Part shown: piece by piece, positions 5,864 through 10,294 of the stretch | Layout: the number at the start of each line of letters is the position of its first letter | How positions within the stretch are numbered: the first letter of the stretch is position 1 | The notes under the pieces: model-generated | Told to the model about the DNA's origin: nothing | Database searches by the model: none | Seen by the model: the letters and a program-made list of their open reading frames with translations, nothing else | Program-made: the position numbers and the translations under genes | From: an uncultured Bacillota bacterium | GTDB lineage: Bacteria; Bacillota_I; Bacilli_A; RF39; UBA660 | DNA length: 10,294 bases | Direction of reading: 5' to 3' | NCBI GenBank assembly: GCA_947165195.1 | Contig: CAMUZJ010000037.1 | Span: forward strand, 1-10,294

Positions 5864-6668
5864 AATAAAATTACTCGGTCATTACCTAGAGATTTTCTTC
5901 TTATCCATTCTAGTTTTTCTATTTACATCACTCTTAGTATGTAAAATGACTATACTAAAGGAAGAATACACCTATCAAAAAATAAGTGAAAAACAATATC
6001 AAGAAGGATTAGAAGATATTCAAGAAAAAATGAAAAATAGTATGATTTCATCAGGAATCAATAAAAAAGTAATCACGGATACCTTTACCATACAAGATAT
6101 AAAAAAAAGTACTAAAGAACTACTAGATATTCTTTATCAAGGAAAGAAAAAAGAACTAGAATTACAACAATTAGAAGAAAAATTACGAGAAAATATAACT
6201 AAAGATTTAGCAGAAAAAAACTTTATTATAGAACAAGAAAAAGGGCTAGATGACTTTGTAAATAGTATAATGCAAATCTACAAGGATGAATTTGCGATGG
6301 GAAAATTATTTTCTCCAATTATCCTAAAAATAGGCAACATAATACCAAAGATAAATAACTACTTGAATAGTATAATCATTGGATTAGGAATTCTATTAGG
6401 ATTATGGTTATTCCTTAGAAGAAAAAAAATATTTTTAAAAATATCTGTTCCACTTCTTACAACCAGCTTCTTATTACTATTTGGAACTTATTACATCAAA
6501 GTAAATTCAGGAATAGAGAGTTTTACCATCATCAATACCTCTTTTTCAAAAGTGATTCGATTAATCATATCATCTACTTTTGAAATATTACAAATCATTT
6601 CCTATATTTATCTATTTTTAGGATTCATCTTTGCCTTTCTATCTAAAAAAAATAAAAAAACTAATTAA
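5856..6668 (+). CDS. Uncharacterised four-helix membrane protein linked to the sortase
   Basis: I do not recognise this protein. The likely start is TTG 5856, 5 nt after AGGTGA (5845-5850), giving 270 aa; GTG 5847 or TTG 5853 would add one to three residues. It overlaps the end of the sortase gene. A first transmembrane helix at about residues 11-29 is followed by some 140 mostly charged residues that look helical, rich in Lys, Glu and Gln. Three more transmembrane helices follow at about 170-187, 192-214 and 239-262, then a basic tail. This predicts a large extracytoplasmic helical domain if the basic C-terminus is inside. No enzyme motif is seen. Position suggests it helps the sortase or its substrate, for example in recognition, assembly or release, but nothing in the sequence proves it. 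The next gene begins 15 nt later. Confidence 0.75.
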   Translation: MNKIKLLGHYLEIFFLSILVFLFTSLLVCKMTILKEEYTYQKISEKQYQEGLEDIQEKMKNSMISSGINKKVITDTFTIQDIKKSTKELLDILYQGKKKELELQQLEEKLRENITKDLAEKNFIIEQEKGLDDFVNSIMQIYKDEFAMGKLFSPIILKIGNIIPKINNYLNSIIIGLGILLGLWLFLRRKKIFLKISVPLLTTSFLLLFGTYYIKVNSGIESFTIINTSFSKVIRLIISSTFEILQIISYIYLFLGFIFAFLSKKNKKTN

Positions 6669-6683
6669 CACTAGGAGGAGTAT

Positions 6684-7325
6684 ATGACAACAGTATATTT
6701 CATAAGACATTCTATACGATTTGATAAAGAAAAGATTAAAGCAAGAAAAACAGAGGATACTATTCAGCAAATTGCAGAAAAAGATATCTTAAGTATCGAA
6801 GGAGAAGAAAGAGCGAAATATTTAACTACCTTAAAAGAGTTAGAAAATTTAGATGCTATCTATACAAGTAACTGTCCGAGAACTTTACAAACAGCAAAAT
6901 ACATAATGGATAAACAAGACTTACCAGTAACTATCGATGATAGAATAGATGAAAGAAGAATTGGAATACCAAATGTAGATAAATATCCAGATTGGTTTGT
7001 AAGACAATACTTAGATGAGAACTTTAAAACAGTAGGGGGAGAAAGTCAAAAAGAGGTAAGAAGTCGTGTAGAAGACTTTATGAGTGAAATCCTAAATCAA
7101 CATAAAAATAAAAGAGTAGCAATATTTACTCATGGATATGTAATTACTTTCTACTTGATGAGGCATTTAAAATTTATAAGTGTTGATGAAAAACAAAGAA
7201 TTACTTTTGAATATAAAGATAAATTATTTTTTGATAGAAAATTAGATGCTCCAGAAATCTTTAAATTAGAGTTTGATGAAGATAATAACTTAGTAAATAT
7301 TGAAAATATCATCATAAATTATTAA
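6684..7325 (+). CDS. Histidine phosphatase (phosphoglycerate mutase-like) family protein
   Basis: This is a cytoplasmic member of the branch-1 histidine phosphatase superfamily, which uses a phosphohistidine intermediate. AGGAGGAG at 6673-6680 precedes the ATG; the protein is 213 aa. Visible active-site residues are Arg8-His9 in FIRHS (the usual RHG is RHS), Arg66 in TSNCPRTLQTA, Glu90 in DERRIG, and the second histidine His150 in FTHGY. The family covers phosphoglycerate mutases, fructose bisphosphatases, cobalamin-pathway phosphatases and broad phosphatases; the residues do not settle the substrate, and dedicated mutase motifs are not evident. An insert after RHS containing RFDKEKIKARK is longer than in minimal family members. 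It follows the sortase-cassette membrane gene by 15 nt and probably shares its transcript, though a functional link is not obvious. No terminator is visible before the valS leader promoter. Confidence 0.85.
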   Translation: MTTVYFIRHSIRFDKEKIKARKTEDTIQQIAEKDILSIEGEERAKYLTTLKELENLDAIYTSNCPRTLQTAKYIMDKQDLPVTIDDRIDERRIGIPNVDKYPDWFVRQYLDENFKTVGGESQKEVRSRVEDFMSEILNQHKNKRVAIFTHGYVITFYLMRHLKFISVDEKQRITFEYKDKLFFDRKLDAPEIFKLEFDEDNNLVNIENIIINY

Positions 7326-7350
7326 AATTCATAATATTTTATCGTATAAT
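7322..7350 (+). promoter_or_regulatory. valS: Promoter of the valS T-box transcript
   Basis: TTAAAA (7322-7327), a 17-bp spacer and a consensus TATAAT (7345-7350) place the transcript start near 7357, just before T-box Stem I. The -35 overlaps the stop codon of the phosphatase gene. Confidence 0.7.
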
Positions 7351-7356
7351 AGCAAA

Positions 7357-7582
7357 TAGATGCGAGGAATCTGAGGAGTATGTAAGAGGACTTTTAAGAG
7401 AGTTCATGGTTGGTGAGAATGAATAAGAATTATTACAGAAGGTAGCAGAGGAGCAGAATTTCTGAAATCGTAGTAAGAAATTCCGGTAATTTCCGTTAAC
7501 GTTTTAAGATATCTATAAAAGATATAAAAGAAGGTGGTACCGCGGGCAATGATTGTTCGTCCTTTAGGTATCATCTTTTTTG
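7357..7582 (+). promoter_or_regulatory. T-box riboswitch, valine-specific (GTA specifier)
   Basis: This leader RNA senses uncharged tRNA-Val and allows read-through into valS. Stem I: an upper helix TGTAA (7381-7385) with TTACA (7433-7437) closes a specifier loop that has AGTA (7377-7380) on one side and GAAG then GTA (7442-7444) on the other; GTA is a valine codon. The lower helix is CTG (7371-7373) with CAG (7446-7448). The distal part has AGAGAG (7397-7402) and a TTCAT/ATGAA hairpin holding GGTTGGTGAGA. Stem II pairs 7456-7463 with 7476-7483, and its loop GAAAT (7464-7468) can pair with ATTTC (7489-7493) as the Stem IIA/B pseudoknot. Stem III is 7509-7514 with 7520-7525. The T-box sequence AAGGTGGTACCGCG is at 7531-7544; its bulge TGGT (7535-7538) would bind the ACCA end of tRNA-Val, and AAGG pairs with CCTT (7561-7564) in the antiterminator. 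Confidence 0.95.
7527..7581 (+). terminator. Conditional terminator of the valS T-box
   Basis: Bases 7527-7541 pair with 7567-7581 over 15 bp including three G-U pairs, and the T-run at 7576-7581 forms part of the 3' arm. A small inner hairpin (CAA 7547-7549 with TTG 7553-7555, extended by G-C and G-U pairs) stacks inside. The 5' arm shares bases 7531-7541 with the antiterminator, so the two structures are mutually exclusive. Confidence 0.85.
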
Positions 7583-7598
7583 TTTTAGGAGGCTAATT

Positions 7599-7637
7599 AT
7601 GAAATATGTATTAAAAGGTCATTATGTACGAGTCTAG
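7599..7637 (+). CDS. Possible 12-codon valine-rich leader peptide between T-box and valS
   Basis: AGGAGG at 7587-7592 stands 6 nt before an ATG that opens a 12-codon ORF, MKYVLKGHYVRV, ending in TAG. Three of its codons are valine (GTA, GTA, GTC). The ribosome binding site is stronger than that of valS, which starts 43 nt beyond the stop. No second terminator hairpin is visible between the ORF and valS, so a classical attenuator is not supported; translational coupling or ribosome loading is possible. It could also be a chance ORF or the relic of an older start. Protein production is unproven. Confidence 0.4.
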   Translation: MKYVLKGHYVRV

Positions 7638-7680
7638 TGTTACTGAGATTAAAACAACAAATAAAGAAAGGAAGAAAAAT

Positions 7681-10215
7681 ATGTTAGATAAGAAATATAA
7701 TCATTTAGAAGTAGAAAAAGGAAAATATGAAGAGTGGGAAAGTAATGGGTATTTTAAGTGTGATCCAACAAGTGATAAAACACCATACTGTATCGTTATT
7801 CCACCACCTAATGTAACAGGAAAACTACATATAGGGCACGCTCTAGATACAGCAATACAAGATGTATTAATTCGTTATAAAAGAATGAATGGATATGATT
7901 GTCTATGGCTTCCTGGAATGGACCATGCCGCAATCGCAACAGAATCTAAAGTCGTAAAAAGACTAAAAGAAAAAGGAATTGATAAATATAAATATGGAAG
8001 AGAAAACTTCTTGAATGCTTGTTGGGATTGGACACATGAATTTGGTGATAACATTAAAAGTCAATGGGCTAAATTAGGATTATCTGTTGATTATACCAAA
8101 CAAAGATTTACCTTAGATGAAGGACTAAATAAAGCAGTAATAAAGTGTTTTGTAAATTACTACAACGAAGGATTAATCTACCGTGGAGAACGAATTATTA
8201 ACTGGGATCCTGTTGCTCAAACTGCTCTATCGAATGAAGAAGTTATCTATAAAGATATTGAAGGAGCTTTCTATCACTTAAAATACAAATTAGAAGATAG
8301 TGAAGAATATCTAGATGTAGCAACCACTCGTCCAGAAACATTATTTGGAGATACAGCTGTTGCAGTTAACCCAGATGATGATAGATATAAGCATTTAATT
8401 GGTAAAAATGTAATCTTACCAATCGTTAATAAAAAAATTCCAATTGTTGGAGATGAACATGCTGACCCTACCTTTGGTACAGGAGTTGTTAAAATTACAC
8501 CAGCACATGATCCTAACGATTTTGAAGTAGGACAACGTCATAATCTAGAAAAAATAGTTGTTATGAATAAAGATGCAACTATGAATGAGAATGCAGGAAA
8601 ATACTGCGGAATGAGTCGTGAAAAATGTAGAGAAGAATTATTAAAAGACTTAGAAAAAGAAGACTTATTAATTCGAATAGAGAAGATGACTCACTCTGTA
8701 GGACATAGTGAAAGAACAGATGCAATTGTTGAACCATACCTATCCAAACAATGGTTTGTTAAGATGAGAGGGCTAGCAGATAAAGTTCTAGAAAATCAAA
8801 AGAATAAAGACACTAAAGTAAACTTTGTACCAGAGTATTACGAAAAAACAATGAATCACTGGATGGAAATTACCTATGATTGGTGTATTTCTAGACAACT
8901 TTGGTGGGGACATAGAATTCCCGCTTGGTATAAAGATGATCAAGTATATGTAGGAGAAGAAGCTCCTAAAGAAGAAGGATGGGTACAAGATGAAGATGTA
9001 TTAGATACATGGTTCTCATCTGCATTATGGCCATTCTCAACATTAGGTTGGCCAGAAAAGACAGACTTAATGAAAAGATATTTCCCAACCAATGTATTAG
9101 TTACAGGATATGATATCATTCCATTCTGGGTTAATCGAATGACTTTCCAATCCCTAAAAATGAATGGGGTAAGACCATTTAAAGACGTTTTAATTCATGG
9201 ACTAGTACGTGCAAAAGATGGAAGTAAAATGTCTAAATCCTTAGGAAATGGAATAGACCCTATGGATATGTGTGAAAAATATGGGGCAGATGCTCTTCGT
9301 TTTTACCTAACAACCGATATTACCTTAGGAACTGATATTCGATTTGATGAAGATAAATTAAAAGCTACTTGGAACTTTATTAATAAAATTTGGAATGCTT
9401 CTAGATTTGTATTAATGAATATTGAAGACTTAAAAGAAATCAAATTAGAAAACTTAAAAAATGAAGATAAATGGATATTAACTAAATTTGAAAAAGTACT
9501 AAACTCTACCTCTAGACATATCGAAAAATATGAATTCAATTTAGCAGGTAGTGAAATCTATGAATTTGTATGGAATGTTTTCTGTGATTACTACATTGAA
9601 ATGGCAAAATATACTCTTGATGAAGAAAGTACCAAATCAACATTATGCTATATTTTAACAGGAATTTTAAAAATACTACATCCATTTATGCCATTTGTAA
9701 CAGAAGAAATCTATAAAATGTTACCAGTAAAAGATAGTGAATCTATTATGATTTCTAAATATCCAGAATATAATAAAGAATACATCTTTGTAAAAGAAGA
9801 ATTAGCAGTAGATGATGCTGTAGAATTTATTAAAAACTTTAGAAATATCAAAGCAGAAAATAATATTACAAAAGAATTAAAAGTTATGTTTGATACAAAT
9901 GATGATAATGACTTAATTGTGAAAATGTTAAAATTAGATGATAGTATTGTAAAAGAACCATTAGGAATCAATGCTTATAAAGTATTCTCTAATCGAGTAA
10001 AAGCAACTATCTTCTTTGAAAAGAAAGAAACAGATGCGGAAAGGCTCGCAAAAGAAGCACAAATTAAAACATTAGAAGCATCGGTTGCTAGAAGACAAAA
10101 ACTATTATCAAATGAAAACTACATTAATAAAGCACCAAAAAATATCGTAGAATTAGATAAGCAAAAACTAGAAGAAGAAATGTTAAAGCTAGAAGAACTA
10201 TTAAAAGAAGAATAA
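7681..10215 (+). CDS. valS: Valyl-tRNA synthetase
   Basis: This class I aminoacyl-tRNA synthetase charges tRNA-Val in the cytoplasm. The start is the ATG at 7681 with GAAAGGA at 7666-7672 and 8-nt spacing; the protein then begins MLDKKYNHLEVEKGKYEEWE, matching the usual ValRS N-terminus. The in-frame ATG at 7624 would add a 19-residue tail unlike the family and overlaps the mini-ORF. At 844 aa it is slightly shorter than typical bacterial ValRS (about 880). Visible parts: PPPNVTGKLHIGH with HIGH at 50-53; the CP1 editing domain from about 190 to 340 with TTRPET at 215-220 and the AHDPNDFE segment; CISRQLWWGHRIPAW near 402; KMSKS at 516-520; the anticodon-binding helical domain; and a C-terminal coiled coil from about residue 780, typical of ValRS. 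Expression should be controlled by the T-box upstream. Confidence 0.97.
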   Translation: MLDKKYNHLEVEKGKYEEWESNGYFKCDPTSDKTPYCIVIPPPNVTGKLHIGHALDTAIQDVLIRYKRMNGYDCLWLPGMDHAAIATESKVVKRLKEKGIDKYKYGRENFLNACWDWTHEFGDNIKSQWAKLGLSVDYTKQRFTLDEGLNKAVIKCFVNYYNEGLIYRGERIINWDPVAQTALSNEEVIYKDIEGAFYHLKYKLEDSEEYLDVATTRPETLFGDTAVAVNPDDDRYKHLIGKNVILPIVNKKIPIVGDEHADPTFGTGVVKITPAHDPNDFEVGQRHNLEKIVVMNKDATMNENAGKYCGMSREKCREELLKDLEKEDLLIRIEKMTHSVGHSERTDAIVEPYLSKQWFVKMRGLADKVLENQKNKDTKVNFVPEYYEKTMNHWMEITYDWCISRQLWWGHRIPAWYKDDQVYVGEEAPKEEGWVQDEDVLDTWFSSALWPFSTLGWPEKTDLMKRYFPTNVLVTGYDIIPFWVNRMTFQSLKMNGVRPFKDVLIHGLVRAKDGSKMSKSLGNGIDPMDMCEKYGADALRFYLTTDITLGTDIRFDEDKLKATWNFINKIWNASRFVLMNIEDLKEIKLENLKNEDKWILTKFEKVLNSTSRHIEKYEFNLAGSEIYEFVWNVFCDYYIEMAKYTLDEESTKSTLCYILTGILKILHPFMPFVTEEIYKMLPVKDSESIMISKYPEYNKEYIFVKEELAVDDAVEFIKNFRNIKAENNITKELKVMFDTNDDNDLIVKMLKLDDSIVKEPLGINAYKVFSNRVKATIFFEKKETDAERLAKEAQIKTLEASVARRQKLLSNENYINKAPKNIVELDKQKLEEEMLKLEELLKEE

Positions 10216-10228
10216 TAGTTCTTTTTTT
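10193..10228 (+). terminator. Intrinsic terminator overlapping the valS stop codon
   Basis: GAACTATT (10195-10202) pairs perfectly with AATAGTTC (10214-10221), and flanking A residues extend the stem into the run of seven T at 10222-10228. The 5' arm lies in the last coding codons and the 3' arm includes the end of the stop codon. Confidence 0.85.
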
Positions 10229-10230
10229 CA

Positions 10231-10236
10231 TATAAT
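10231..10236 (+). promoter_or_regulatory. Isolated TATAAT -10-like box after valS
   Basis: A consensus TATAAT lies 3 nt after the terminator T-run. No good -35 hexamer is seen 16-18 bp upstream, where the terminator stem lies, so this is a weak call for a promoter of the next gene. Confidence 0.3.
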
Positions 10237-10256
10237 AGGAAATTCATGCTAAATCA

Positions 10257-10294
10257 TGGAAAGTACTGCTATAGAACAATTATACGCAAAAAAT
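10257..10294 (+). CDS. Possible start of a downstream gene, 3' truncated by the window
   Basis: From ATG 10257 the frame is open to the window end and reads MESTAIEQLYAKN, which looks protein-like. It has no convincing ribosome binding site; AGGA at 10237-10240 is 16 nt away. ATG 10247 in another frame has that AGGA at 6-nt spacing and is also open to the end. Neither can be confirmed from so little sequence. Confidence 0.25.

Noticed and set aside
7624..7680. ATG 7624 as the valS start
   Set aside because: It would add a 19-residue tail unlike ValRS N-termini, overlaps the mini-ORF, and the ATG at 7681 has a better placed ribosome binding site.
1..10294. Mobile elements, tRNA or rRNA genes, and alternative genetic code
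   Set aside because: No transposase, terminal inverted repeats, tRNA cloverleaf or rRNA segment was recognised, and TGG encodes Trp throughout with no read-through of TGA.

Overview
The window is a strongly AT-rich bacterial chromosome segment from a low-GC Gram-positive (Firmicutes/Bacillota) organism. The evidence is AGGAGG-type ribosome binding sites, TTGACA/TATAAT promoters, a T-box leader in front of valS, a sortase, TTG starts and A/T-ending codons. Trp is encoded by TGG and TGA is never read through, so the genetic code is the standard bacterial one, not the Mycoplasma code. A sortase and secreted proteins indicate a walled cell, perhaps a gut-type Bacilli or Erysipelotrichia-like lineage; that placement is inference. 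Every gene lies on the + strand.

Layout. (1) 1-1751: the 3' part of a secreted CAP-domain protein with five BIG2-type immunoglobulin-like repeats, closed by a strong intrinsic terminator. (2) 1792-2991: an extended -10 promoter drives two unrecognised genes, a 255-aa basic protein with a central membrane hairpin and a 123-aa protein with an acidic tail. (3) 3021-4612: hpt (hypoxanthine phosphoribosyltransferase) and an M20-family metallohydrolase, 13 nt apart behind a TATAAT -10 box. (4) 4630-6668: a probable sortase cassette. Its promoter is flanked by an inverted repeat. It encodes a small exported protein with an unusual C-terminal sorting-type signal (AKNTGS), a sortase starting at a TTG inside that gene, and a four-helix membrane protein that overlaps the sortase gene. 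(5) 6684-7325: a histidine phosphatase. (6) 7322-7582: a promoter and a complete valine T-box with a readable GTA specifier and a UGGU tRNA-end-binding bulge. (7) 7599-7637: a 12-codon valine-rich ORF with a perfect Shine-Dalgarno. (8) 7681-10215: valS, whose terminator overlaps its last codons. After 10228 there is only a TATAAT box and perhaps the start of another gene.

How the genes work together. hpt (purine salvage), the M20 enzyme and valS are ordinary metabolic genes; valS should be switched on when uncharged tRNA-Val accumulates. The least ordinary part is the compact substrate-sortase-membrane protein cassette at 4699-6668. Its substrate lacks a canonical LPxTG motif and its third protein belongs to no family I recognise. 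The second point of interest is the valine-rich mini-ORF between the T-box and valS.
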